DNA of 64,000 nucleotides, taken from NCBI GenBank assembly GCA_022843585.1, contig JALHNJ010000003.1:186001-250000 (forward strand), given 5' to 3'. Positions within the stretch are counted from its first letter, which is position 1; each line of letters begins with the position of its first letter. This stretch comes from Chitinophagaceae bacterium (GTDB taxonomy: Bacteria; Bacteroidota; Bacteroidia; Chitinophagales; Chitinophagaceae). A program made the position numbers and the translations under genes. A model generated the notes under the pieces. The model did not search any database. It had not been told where the DNA came from and saw only the letters and a program-made list of their open reading frames with translations. This document shows, piece by piece, positions 42,417 to 50,221 of the stretch.

Positions 42417-43028
42417 ATGAAAAAAGAAGTCACCACTCTAACTCGTTTGATAATATTACCAGCCATTTTATTAATTAGCAGTTGTAAAAAGAACGCTACA
42501 CCAATGGCAAGTATCCAGGTAAAAGATGCCATAACCAGTTCGATGGTAAACGGGGCTGTTGTGGGTCTCCACCGCTGTACAATTTTTGAGGCTTTATGCG
42601 GACTTATTGCTTACAGATCCAATACCACTGGCAATGACGGCAGTTGCAGCTTCAATCAGCAAGATTATGATCAAACAAAATCAATAACAGTTAGCAAAAA
42701 TGGCTATTGGTCAGTATTTGAACCAAAAACTCGTTTTATTAATTTTTATCCTGATGGGTGGCTACGGCTTCGGATAATAAAAGGTTCCAATTATCCAACC
42801 AGTTCAGTATTGAAGCTGGTTGTTAATTATGTTCCTGATCATAAATCTAATGCCTTGTTGGTAAATACTGCTGCAGACAGCACAATTTTATTACGTTGTT
42901 ACGGAGGAGCATCCAACAGGATTGACTGGTTTGTAGAAACAACAACACCATTTACCCAACATAACAATGGTTCTTTTCTACAAAACATAACCAGACAAGA
43001 TACAGTGACCGCTATTCTTAATTATTAA
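42417..43028 (+). CDS. Lipoprotein with possible carboxypeptidase-regulatory-like domain
   Basis: 203 residues with a lipobox at LLISSCKKN (Cys about 23). The mature part begins ASIQVKDAITSSMVNGAVVG and continues with NDGSCSFNQQDYDQTKSITV, SKNGYWSVFEP, suggestive of an Ig-like/carboxypeptidase regulatory-type beta-sandwich. The rest of the protein shows no clear family. Same strand as the previous lipoprotein gene. Convergent to rlmB 23 bp away. Confidence 0.65.
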   Translation: MKKEVTTLTRLIILPAILLISSCKKNATPMASIQVKDAITSSMVNGAVVGLHRCTIFEALCGLIAYRSNTTGNDGSCSFNQQDYDQTKSITVSKNGYWSVFEPKTRFINFYPDGWLRLRIIKGSNYPTSSVLKLVVNYVPDHKSNALLVNTAADSTILLRCYGGASNRIDWFVETTTPFTQHNNGSFLQNITRQDTVTAILNY

Positions 43029-43051
43029 AGCAAATACGGTGAATAAAAAAC

Positions 43052-43813
43052 TTATCCCCGCTGCTTCATCGCTTCATACAAAATAATACCTGTGGCTACT
43101 GAAACATTTAAACTTTCAAAATCCCCTACCATGGGGATTTTTATTTTCTCATCACATATTTTCATTAATGCAGGATATATACCATTGTCTTCGCTACCCA
43201 TCACAATTGCACAGGGTTCTTTAAAATCAACGTCAGCAATATTTTTTGCTGCTTTCATTTCAGTCGCAAATACTTTAATGCCATTCAGGTGTAATTCATC
43301 CACTGCTTTCATTAAACTGTTTACACGGCATACAGCAATCTGCTCCAATGCTCCGGCAGATGTAAGTATTGCATCTTCATTCAATGCCCCCACTCCTTTT
43401 TCAGGAATAATGATTGCATGTACTCCGGTACAATAAGCTGTACGGGCAATGCCACCAATGTTTCTGATATCCGTAATACCATCGAGAATTAAGAATAAAG
43501 GAGCTTCACCGCTTTCTGTTACCAGCGAAATCACATCCTGAAGGTTCTGGTATTGCACTTTGGCAATTTGAGCCACGCAGCCTTCATGGTCGGTAATATT
43601 GAACCCATTCAATTTTGCAACGGGTACATAGTTAATCGGAACTCCATTCTGCGAAGCCAGTTTTTTTATTTCACTGATGTCTTCTCCCTGGGCTCTTGCA
43701 TCAAGGTATATTCTGTCTAATTGTTGTCCGGATTGTAATGCTTTAATTATGGCATTACGGCCGATTACAAGTGTGTTCTTTTTGGGTCTTTGTTGTTGTC
43801 TGAAATTTCTCAC
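43052..43813 (-). CDS. rlmB: 23S rRNA (guanosine-2'-O-)-methyltransferase RlmB (SpoU/TrmH family)
   Basis: 253 residues, TrmH family: an N-terminal L30e-like domain (NTLVIGRNAIIKALQSGQQL), then the SPOUT fold with motif 1 NIGGIARTAYCTGVHAIIIP, motif 2 IVMGSEDNGIYPALMKICDE and motif 3 IPMVGDFESLNVSVATGIIL. These specify a 2'-O-ribose methyltransferase; G2251 of 23S rRNA is the usual RlmB target. SpoU family members for tRNA are alternative but the N-terminal domain favours RlmB. Confidence 0.9.
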   Translation of the reverse strand: MRNFRQQQRPKKNTLVIGRNAIIKALQSGQQLDRIYLDARAQGEDISEIKKLASQNGVPINYVPVAKLNGFNITDHEGCVAQIAKVQYQNLQDVISLVTESGEAPLFLILDGITDIRNIGGIARTAYCTGVHAIIIPEKGVGALNEDAILTSAGALEQIAVCRVNSLMKAVDELHLNGIKVFATEMKAAKNIADVDFKEPCAIVMGSEDNGIYPALMKICDEKIKIPMVGDFESLNVSVATGIILYEAMKQRG

Positions 43814-43863
43814 TTATCAAATTTAATGGTTTGCTATCGAAGCGTAAGAGACAGGAACAATAA

Positions 43864-43894
43864 ACCCTGAATGATTTTTTCAACCATTCAGGGT
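43864..43894 (-). terminator. Hairpin after metK
   Basis: ACCCTGAATG / CATTCAGGGT stem around 11 nt, between metK and rlmB, both on the minus strand. The U-tract on that strand is weak, so efficiency is uncertain. Confidence 0.6.
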
Positions 43895-43901
43895 CTTTCT
43901 T

Positions 43902-43930
43902 AAGCCCCTCCTTCGGAGGGGTTTGGGGAG
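43902..43930. repeat. GC-rich CCCCTCC-TTC-GGAGGGG hairpin
   Basis: CCCCTCC (43905-43911), TTC, GGAGGGG (43915-43921), then TTTGGGGAGG. Directly downstream of metK. Same family as 28377-28390, 37376-37400 and 39185-39199; together with the neighbouring hairpin it may end metK transcription. Confidence 0.6.
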
Positions 43931-43937
43931 GCTGTTT

Positions 43938-45194
43938 TTATTTCAATCCAAATGCCTTCTTCACCTTAGTTACATAATCTAATTTCTCCCAGGTAAACAA
44001 TTGTACTTTCTTAGTTACTTTCTTTCCATCAGGAGAAACAAATGTTTTTTCTACTACTGCTGGAGTACGGCCCATATGTCCATAGGCTGCAGTTTCGCTG
44101 TAAATTGGATTGCGTAATTTCAACCGCTGTTCAATAAAGTAAGGACGCATATCAAATACACTTTCAACAATTTTGCTTATTTGGCCATCCGTTAATTCAA
44201 CTTTAGCAGTGCCGTAGGTATTTACGTTGATGCTGGTAGGTTGTGCTACACCAATAGCATAAGAAACTTGTACCAATATCTCATCTGCTACACCCGCTGC
44301 TACAAGATTCTTAGCGATATGTCTTGTTGCATAAGCTGCAGAACGATCCACTTTAGAAGGGTCTTTACCGCTAAAAGCTCCACCACCATGTGCTCCTTTT
44401 CCACCATACGTATCAACAATAATTTTGCGACCGGTCAATCCTGTATCACCATGTGGTCCGCCTATAACAAACTTACCAGTTGGGTTAACATGGTATTTAA
44501 TATCCGTGTTAAAAAGCTTCGCATATTTTTTATATTTCGCTTTTATTCTTGGTATCAAAATATTGATCACATCACTTTTAATTTTAGCCAGCATTTTTGC
44601 TTCGCTGTCAAAATCATCATGCTGTGTAGAGATTACAATCGCATCAATACGAACTGGCTGGTTATTATCATCATATTCCAATGTTACCTGGCTCTTTGCA
44701 TCAGGACGCAGATAAGGCATTTTTGAATTCTTTTCTCTGCGAATAGCAGCTAATTCGATCAACAGGTTATGTGCAAGATCCAATGCCAAAGGCATATAAT
44801 GTTCTGTTTCATTGGTGGCATAACCAAACATCATTCCCTGGTCGCCGGCTCCTTGTTCTTCTTTTTTCTTTTTGTCGACACCCTGGTTAATATCAGCAGA
44901 CTGTTCATGTATTGCAGATAACACACCACAACTGCTTGCTTCAAACATATATTCACTCTTCGTGTACCCAATCTTACGGATAACACCACGAGCAATCTCC
45001 TGCACATCTAAATATGCCTTAGATTTTACTTCACCTGCTAATACTACCTGACCTGTAGTTACTAATGTTTCGCAAGCCACTTTTGACTGTGCATCAAAAG
45101 CAAGAAAATTATCGATTAGGGCATCAGAAATTTGATCAGCTACTTTATCCGGGTGTCCTTCGCTTACAGATTCTGATGTAAATAAATACGGCAT
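43938..45194 (-). CDS. metK: S-adenosylmethionine synthetase
   Basis: Makes S-adenosylmethionine from ATP and methionine. 418 residues with motifs [60 protein letters not shown] and [20 protein letters not shown]. Slightly longer than E. coli MetK (384 residues), a feature of Bacteroidetes enzymes, caused by insertions such as DKKKKEEQ. Supplies SAM for prmA and rlmB nearby. I saw no SAM riboswitch upstream, only a short gap. Confidence 0.97.
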   Translation of the reverse strand: MPYLFTSESVSEGHPDKVADQISDALIDNFLAFDAQSKVACETLVTTGQVVLAGEVKSKAYLDVQEIARGVIRKIGYTKSEYMFEASSCGVLSAIHEQSADINQGVDKKKKEEQGAGDQGMMFGYATNETEHYMPLALDLAHNLLIELAAIRREKNSKMPYLRPDAKSQVTLEYDDNNQPVRIDAIVISTQHDDFDSEAKMLAKIKSDVINILIPRIKAKYKKYAKLFNTDIKYHVNPTGKFVIGGPHGDTGLTGRKIIVDTYGGKGAHGGGAFSGKDPSKVDRSAAYATRHIAKNLVAAGVADEILVQVSYAIGVAQPTSINVNTYGTAKVELTDGQISKIVESVFDMRPYFIEQRLKLRNPIYSETAAYGHMGRTPAVVEKTFVSPDGKKVTKKVQLFTWEKLDYVTKVKKAFGLK

Positions 45195-45240
45195 GTTTTA
45201 AATTTTGAGGTGCAAAGATAAGGGGCAATGTATAATGAAA

Positions 45241-45270
45241 AAAGCCCACCCTTCTTAATTGGTGGACTTT
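45241..45270 (-). terminator. Terminator after the DUF4270 gene
   Basis: Stem AAAGCCCACC / GGTGGACTTT (one G-T pair), loop CTTCTTAATT. On the minus strand a T tract follows. Located 31 bp past the stop of the DUF4270 gene and upstream of metK. Confidence 0.75.
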
Positions 45271-45301
45271 TAAACATATCTTGATAACTAAATCTTTAAT
45301 T

Positions 45302-46801
45302 CTAAAGTTTTGAATAGATAAGGCGAAGCTTCATTTTTTGAGTGGGATGATTTCCGCCTCCTAATCTTATTCTTCCTTTTATAGCTGCCGGATTTACTGA
45401 CACAGTGGTAAGCACATTACTTCCCGGAGGTATACCAAACTGAAGAGGATATCTAAATGCAGGGAAGAGTCGTAAATCGTACACCGGTAAAGTACCGGTC
45501 AACACATGTTGCACATATCTTGAAATATTAAAACGCCAAATCCTTATTCTATTTCCTAATGGATCGGTTCCAATAACAGGTACTACGCCAAACTGCGACA
45601 GGTTAAATGCCCCATTGTTAGGATCGAATGTAAAATCGTAAGGAACTGTTCTGAATTTTATTGGATCTGTAATGGTTGGGTCTATTGCATCAATAAACAG
45701 GAAATCCGGGGAACGAAAGGTACTGTCGCTTATATCATAAATCTGCTCCATCACCAATTCTGCACGATGTATTACCCTATTATTAATAGCTCCTAAACCT
45801 GGGAATTTAACCGTGGTAAAAAATCCAGGAGTGTTTTGCAAATAAACGATCTGGTCTTGTGCTGCCCCATTATTCAGTGAAGCTTCGGCCGGGGTACCTG
45901 CATAGTTACGTATTGCATAATTAGCACTTGCAGATAATGAACCGAAAGTAAAATAAGCAACCGTTGTATCTATATTAGGTAATGAATTTGCATATTTATA
46001 ATAGATCGCCAATTTAGTGTTAGGCCCCGGAAGGTTAAAGCCCATTAAAGCATTTCCACCTGCAACTGATTTTATGGCAAATCCTTTAACCTTGCTATTA
46101 AATACGGAATCATTAGCGTAGGCACCTGTGATAGTTGAATCGTACATCAATAGTCTTTGTCCAAAACTATCATTAAGCCTGATTCGAAGCTGGTTCGCTG
46201 TTGTATCACCTCCAAATGCTTTAACCGAGTCTTTTAGCATTGCCGGAGTAAAGGTTCGGGAACCAAGAGGGGGTCCAAGAAATGTTGTTAGATTATTTCT
46301 GCGCAACAGAAAAACAGAATCATACCTGAAACCTGAATTGGCAGGCGATTGATCCAGTTCCTGAACAGTGACAGTTTGAGGTGCAAGTGTATCACCATAT
46401 GTTTCTACATAATCAAGTATCAATACCACAGAGTCAATAAACAAACTATCAGGATGTGGTTTATTTCTAAATGCGTATGGAAAGTTAGATGGCTTTAGCT
46501 GTAAGAAAATTTGTGCTTCACTGGCCCCAAAGAATGGATCGTTCGTTATTTTTCCAAGAAAAAATTCATCAAAAAAGCCAGTAATATTATTGCCGATTCT
46601 TGTTGAATCATTAACAATTGAAAATGTGTCATTATAAGTCTGCACATCTATCAATGTGTCAAATGTAGTAATATTATCAACCGGCGGAATTAACCCTCCG
46701 CCCAAATCTGTAGATTCATTTATCTTTTTGCAAGCGGAAAATACAATAGCAATCGTTGTTACGATTGCTATAAAAGAAAGTGCAAGATGTCTGTTCTTCA
46801 C
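45302..46801 (-). CDS. DUF4270 family lipoprotein
   Basis: 499 residues. Signal peptide with lipobox FSACKK (Cys about 25), then the DUF4270 opening TDLGGGLIPPVDNITTFDTL and DVQTYNDTFSIVNDSTRIGN. Rich in beta strands, surface-lipoprotein-like. The family is specific to Bacteroidetes with unknown role. It lies 30 bp downstream of the short GT5-like gene on the same strand, as in other Bacteroidetes, so the two are likely co-transcribed. Confidence 0.9.
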   Translation of the reverse strand: MKNRHLALSFIAIVTTIAIVFSACKKINESTDLGGGLIPPVDNITTFDTLIDVQTYNDTFSIVNDSTRIGNNITGFFDEFFLGKITNDPFFGASEAQIFLQLKPSNFPYAFRNKPHPDSLFIDSVVLILDYVETYGDTLAPQTVTVQELDQSPANSGFRYDSVFLLRRNNLTTFLGPPLGSRTFTPAMLKDSVKAFGGDTTANQLRIRLNDSFGQRLLMYDSTITGAYANDSVFNSKVKGFAIKSVAGGNALMGFNLPGPNTKLAIYYKYANSLPNIDTTVAYFTFGSLSASANYAIRNYAGTPAEASLNNGAAQDQIVYLQNTPGFFTTVKFPGLGAINNRVIHRAELVMEQIYDISDSTFRSPDFLFIDAIDPTITDPIKFRTVPYDFTFDPNNGAFNLSQFGVVPVIGTDPLGNRIRIWRFNISRYVQHVLTGTLPVYDLRLFPAFRYPLQFGIPPGSNVLTTVSVNPAAIKGRIRLGGGNHPTQKMKLRLIYSKL

Positions 46802-46831
46802 AAAGTAAATTTATATCGGGTTAGTGATTTT

Positions 46832-47653
46832 TTATTTGCTCGCAAGGTCGCTATACAGTTGTAAATAGTCTGTTAAATCTCCTTCGGGGTTAAAGAGCAA
46901 TGTTTTCTTACCTCTTACCTTAGAGAATTCATCTGTTAGCTTCTTTTCAATTTTTTCAGCTCCAAAAGTTATTGCATCAGCAAAAGTGGCACCGCCCCGC
47001 AACATCGCTGTATTATTTGCATCCTTATAAACTTCCAAATCCTTTTCTTTTAACGAAGCATGAATAAGTGCTTTTTTTACGAAATCACTACCCAACTTTT
47101 CTTTAAATGTGTTTTGCCCAACAGTATAAACAACTTTGCTATGTGCAAATACAGGCTCTTTCTTATATACTGTTTTTAAGTAAAAAGGAACCAATCCTGT
47201 CATCCAGCCGCTGCAATGAATAATATCCGGAGGCCAGCCAAATTTCTTTACGGTTTCTAATGCCCCTTTACAAAAGAAGACAGTTCGAAGACCATTATCA
47301 CTATACCACTTATCTTCTTCGTCGTTAAACACAAATTTGCGTTTAAACAAATCTTCATTGTCTAAAAAGTAAACCTGCAATCTTGCACTTGGCAAAGAAG
47401 CCACCTTGATCTGCAATGGCATATCTTCATTATCAACCGATACATTGATACCAGATAACCGGACTACCTCATGCAGGCGATGGCGACGTTCGTTTATAAT
47501 ACCAAAACGGGGCATTATACAGCGAACCTCCAGGTTATTATCGTTGGCTTTAATGGCCAGCTTGTTCACAATCTCAGAAAATTCCGTCAGCTCCAGGTAG
47601 GGCGACATCTCGTTAGCTATAAATAAAATTCTTTTCTTTGCTGACATGGGCAT
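46832..47653 (-). CDS. Short starch/glycogen synthase-like protein (GT5 N-terminal domain only)
   Basis: 273 residues matching the N-terminal Rossmann half of GT5 glycogen synthases: KRILFIANEMSPYLELTEFS, RCIMPRFGIINERRHRLHEV, DNGLRTVFFCKGALETVKKF, GWPPDIIHCSGWMTGLVPFY, HSKVVYTVGQNTFKE. The KxGGL ADP-glucose loop is absent and the whole nucleotide-binding C-terminal domain is missing, so normal glycogen synthase activity is unlikely. Such short proteins are widespread in Bacteroidetes beside panC. A second ATG two codons downstream is an equally good start. Divergent from panC with a 99-bp gap. Confidence 0.75.
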   Translation of the reverse strand: MPMSAKKRILFIANEMSPYLELTEFSEIVNKLAIKANDNNLEVRCIMPRFGIINERRHRLHEVVRLSGINVSVDNEDMPLQIKVASLPSARLQVYFLDNEDLFKRKFVFNDEEDKWYSDNGLRTVFFCKGALETVKKFGWPPDIIHCSGWMTGLVPFYLKTVYKKEPVFAHSKVVYTVGQNTFKEKLGSDFVKKALIHASLKEKDLEVYKDANNTAMLRGGATFADAITFGAEKIEKKLTDEFSKVRGKKTLLFNPEGDLTDYLQLYSDLASK

Positions 47654-47752
47654 CTGTTTAATTTAGCTCCCTTTTGTAAAAGGTGGCAAAGGTAATTAAT
47701 TTATAGCTAAATAGTTAAGTTTACATTAAACAGAGCATCCATTACATCGTAT

Positions 47753-48601
47753 ATGATTTTATTTAAAAAGACAGCTGACCTCGATAAATGGCTTGATGCT
47801 CAACGAAAAAAAGCCAATATCATTGGATTTGTACCCACGATGGGGGCATTACATCCGGGTCATCTTTCGTTGATAGCAGCCGCAAAAAAATGCAATGACC
47901 TGGTTGTTTCCAGCATTTTTGTTAACCCAACTCAATTCAACAATCCGAGGGATTTTGAGAAATATCCCATTACTATCGAAAAAGATATTGAGATGTTGGA
48001 GCAGGCAGGTTGTGATATACTATTTCTTCCTTCTGTTCATGAAATATATCCGGATGGTTTTTCCACCACGAAAAATTATGATTTAGGATTTGTAGAAACC
48101 ATATTAGATGGAAAGTTTAGACCCGGCCATTTTCAGGGTGTATGCATGGTAGTACATCACCTCTTAGATATTGTAAGCCCCGATAATCTTTACCTGGGCC
48201 AAAAAGATTACCAACAATGCATAATTATAAAAAAACTCATCCGCATAATTGGTAAGTCCACTATCAACATTCAAATTTGTCCTACCCTACGAGAGACCGA
48301 TGGACTAGCCATGAGCAGTCGTAATATGCGACTGAATGCCAAAGAAAGAGAAACGGCTGTTACTATTTATCATTCCCTCCTCTTTATAAAAAACAATATT
48401 TCGAAAGGTGATGTAACTGCCATTAAAAACAAGGCTAAAGAAATACTGGACAATGCAGGTTTTAAAACTGATTATGTTGAGATAGCAGATGCTACCGATC
48501 TTACTTTAGTGAATGAGTGGGACGGACAGCAAAAAATAGTTGTGCTGGTGGCTGCTTTCCTGAATGAGATTCGATTGATCGATAACATGGTTCTTAATTA
48601 A
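47753..48601 (+). CDS. panC: Pantothenate synthetase (pantoate-beta-alanine ligase)
   Basis: Joins pantoate and beta-alanine with ATP to make pantothenate. 282 residues. ATP-binding FVPTMGALHPGHLSLIAAAK (HxGH type), substrate region IFVNPTQFNNPRDFEKYP, YLGQKDYQQCIIIKKLI and the KMSKS-like MSSRNMRLN. Complete. First gene of a plus-strand run; panD, which often follows panC, is not in this window. panB, encoding the preceding enzyme, lies 4.6 kb downstream after four other genes. Confidence 0.95.
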   Translation: MILFKKTADLDKWLDAQRKKANIIGFVPTMGALHPGHLSLIAAAKKCNDLVVSSIFVNPTQFNNPRDFEKYPITIEKDIEMLEQAGCDILFLPSVHEIYPDGFSTTKNYDLGFVETILDGKFRPGHFQGVCMVVHHLLDIVSPDNLYLGQKDYQQCIIIKKLIRIIGKSTINIQICPTLRETDGLAMSSRNMRLNAKERETAVTIYHSLLFIKNNISKGDVTAIKNKAKEILDNAGFKTDYVEIADATDLTLVNEWDGQQKIVVLVAAFLNEIRLIDNMVLN

Positions 48602-48622
48602 TAGTAATATTTTACAACAGAA

Positions 48623-48653
48623 TTTGACAATCCACCACATCGTTATACTTTCG
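48623..48653 (+). promoter_or_regulatory. Candidate Bacteroidetes promoter (TTTG-N19-TACTTTCG), near leaderless
   Basis: TTTG (48623-48626), 19-bp spacer, then TACTTTCG (48646-48653), one base from the TAnnTTTG consensus. The expected start of transcription falls at about the ATG of the next gene (48661), which would make it almost leaderless. Confidence 0.35.
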
Positions 48654-48660
48654 GCCCTGC

Positions 48661-49674
48661 ATGAATAAAAAAGTACGCACCATACTCCAATATTTTTTCT
48701 TCCTGGGACTCGGCATTTTCTTTGGCTGGCTTTCATTGAAGAGTTTGAACAAGGAAAATATGGCGCAGATTAAAACTGCTTTTGCTAATGCCAGGCATTG
48801 GTTGATAATACCAGTACTTGTAATTTTATTGCTGAGCCATTTTGTGAGAGCCTTACGCTGGAGATTATTAATTGAGCCCCTTGGCTACAGCACTTCAAAA
48901 GCCAATGCATTTTTTGCAGTAATGATTGGATATCTTGTAAACCAGGGTGTACCACGACTTGGTGAAGTAGTTAAGTGTACAGTTCTTTCCCGCTACGAAA
49001 AAATTCCGGCCGAAAAATTAATCGGTACAATCATTCTCGAAAGACTGATTGATGCGATGACCTTGTTAGTTATTTTCGGTATAACTTTAATTATTCAGCC
49101 AGAACTGTACTCCCGCATTATTGATACGTTTTTTAATTCGTCGCAGGAAAAAGAAGGAAAAAAAGTTTCCACCTTACTCATCAGTGCCATTCTTTTAGGA
49201 ATAGTTGTAATACTACTGGTCTTGTGGATGTTTATAAAAAAGAAATCATTCAGTGATTTATCGGCCATTGCAAAAAAAATATGGAAAAGTGTTTTACAAG
49301 GTGTGGGCAGCATCCGACATTTAAAAAAAAGAAAGCTGTTTATTTTTTTCACTATCGCTTTATGGGCACTTTATCTTTCCGGCGGTTATATTGGATTTAT
49401 GGCCTTCCAGGATACCAGTCATTATGGAATTAAGGAAGCTTTTACTGTATTATCAGCAGGAAGTGTGGGTATGATTGCATCTCCCGGTGGACTGGGTGCT
49501 TATGCCTACCTGATAGAAAAAACAATGGAGCTATATGGTCTTAACACCACCATTGCTATTGCATTTGGATGGATATTGTGGCTGGCAACAACTGCTGTAA
49601 TAGTATTTGGAGGTTTGATTAGCTTTGTAGCAATGCCTTATTACAATAAACAAAAAATAAGTGAAAAGAGCTGA
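48661..49674 (+). CDS. Lysylphosphatidylglycerol synthase transmembrane-type protein (UPF0104)
   Basis: 337 residues with about seven to eight membrane segments and the family signatures LLLSHFVRALRWRLLIEPLG and VMIGYLVNQGVPRLGEVVKC, plus SAGSVGMIASPGGLGAYAYL (PGGLG loop). It corresponds to the membrane flippase part of MprF, without the cytosolic aminoacyl transferase, so the substrate may be a lipid or glycolipid. Its stop overlaps the start of rfaE2 by 14 bp. Confidence 0.85.
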   Translation: MNKKVRTILQYFFFLGLGIFFGWLSLKSLNKENMAQIKTAFANARHWLIIPVLVILLLSHFVRALRWRLLIEPLGYSTSKANAFFAVMIGYLVNQGVPRLGEVVKCTVLSRYEKIPAEKLIGTIILERLIDAMTLLVIFGITLIIQPELYSRIIDTFFNSSQEKEGKKVSTLLISAILLGIVVILLVLWMFIKKKSFSDLSAIAKKIWKSVLQGVGSIRHLKKRKLFIFFTIALWALYLSGGYIGFMAFQDTSHYGIKEAFTVLSAGSVGMIASPGGLGAYAYLIEKTMELYGLNTTIAIAFGWILWLATTAVIVFGGLISFVAMPYYNKQKISEKS

Positions 49675-50152
49675 CATTATACCACAGAAGATTTTCACTG
49701 CACCGGAGTTATTGAAACGAATCTTGCAATGGAAAGTATTAGACAAGAAAATTGTATTCACTAATGGTGTATTTGATATTATTCACCAGGGACATATATA
49801 TTCATTAAGCGAAGCTGCTAAAGAAGCTGACTACCTAATTGTAGGATTAAACACAGATGCTTCGGTAAAAAGATTAAAAGGTGAAAGCCGCCCTATAAAT
49901 AATGAAGGGGCAAGATCATTGGTGATGGCATCTCTGCTAATGGTAGATGCAGTTGTATTATTTGATGAAGATACCCCGCTTGCGTTAATCAACTTTATCA
50001 TGCCTGATGTACTGGTAAAGGGCGGCGATTATACCATTGAACAAATAGCTGGCGCAAAAGAAGTACTCGCTGCTGGTGGCAGAGTGGTCATCAACCCAAT
50101 ACTGGATGGATTTTCCACAACCGGAATAATTGAACAGGCTCGCAAAGGCTGA
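49661..50152 (+). CDS. rfaE2: D-glycero-beta-D-manno-heptose 1-phosphate adenylyltransferase-like protein
   Basis: 163-residue cytidylyltransferase-type enzyme: IVFTNGVFDIIHQGHIYSLS (HxGH motif), LIVGLNTDASVKRLKGESRP, VVLFDEDTPLALINFIMPDV, KGGDYTIEQIAGAKEV and GRVVINPILDGFSTTGIIEQ. It corresponds to the C-terminal half of HldE, which adenylylates heptose-1-phosphate for LPS core synthesis. The start is GTG at 49661, inside the previous gene, giving an overlap of 14 bp. Heptose or a related sugar is the likely substrate. Confidence 0.85.
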   Translation: MKRADIIPQKIFTAPELLKRILQWKVLDKKIVFTNGVFDIIHQGHIYSLSEAAKEADYLIVGLNTDASVKRLKGESRPINNEGARSLVMASLLMVDAVVLFDEDTPLALINFIMPDVLVKGGDYTIEQIAGAKEVLAAGGRVVINPILDGFSTTGIIEQARKG

Positions 50153-50221
50153 TGGTTTCCCTTAAAACTTAATATCAAATTCTACTGCTTCTCAATAATT
50201 TTATCCTGAATAGAATATCAT

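Noticed and set aside
45195-45301. SAM riboswitch upstream of metK
   Set aside because: Only 107 bp, occupied by the terminator of the DUF4270 gene; no riboswitch core seen.
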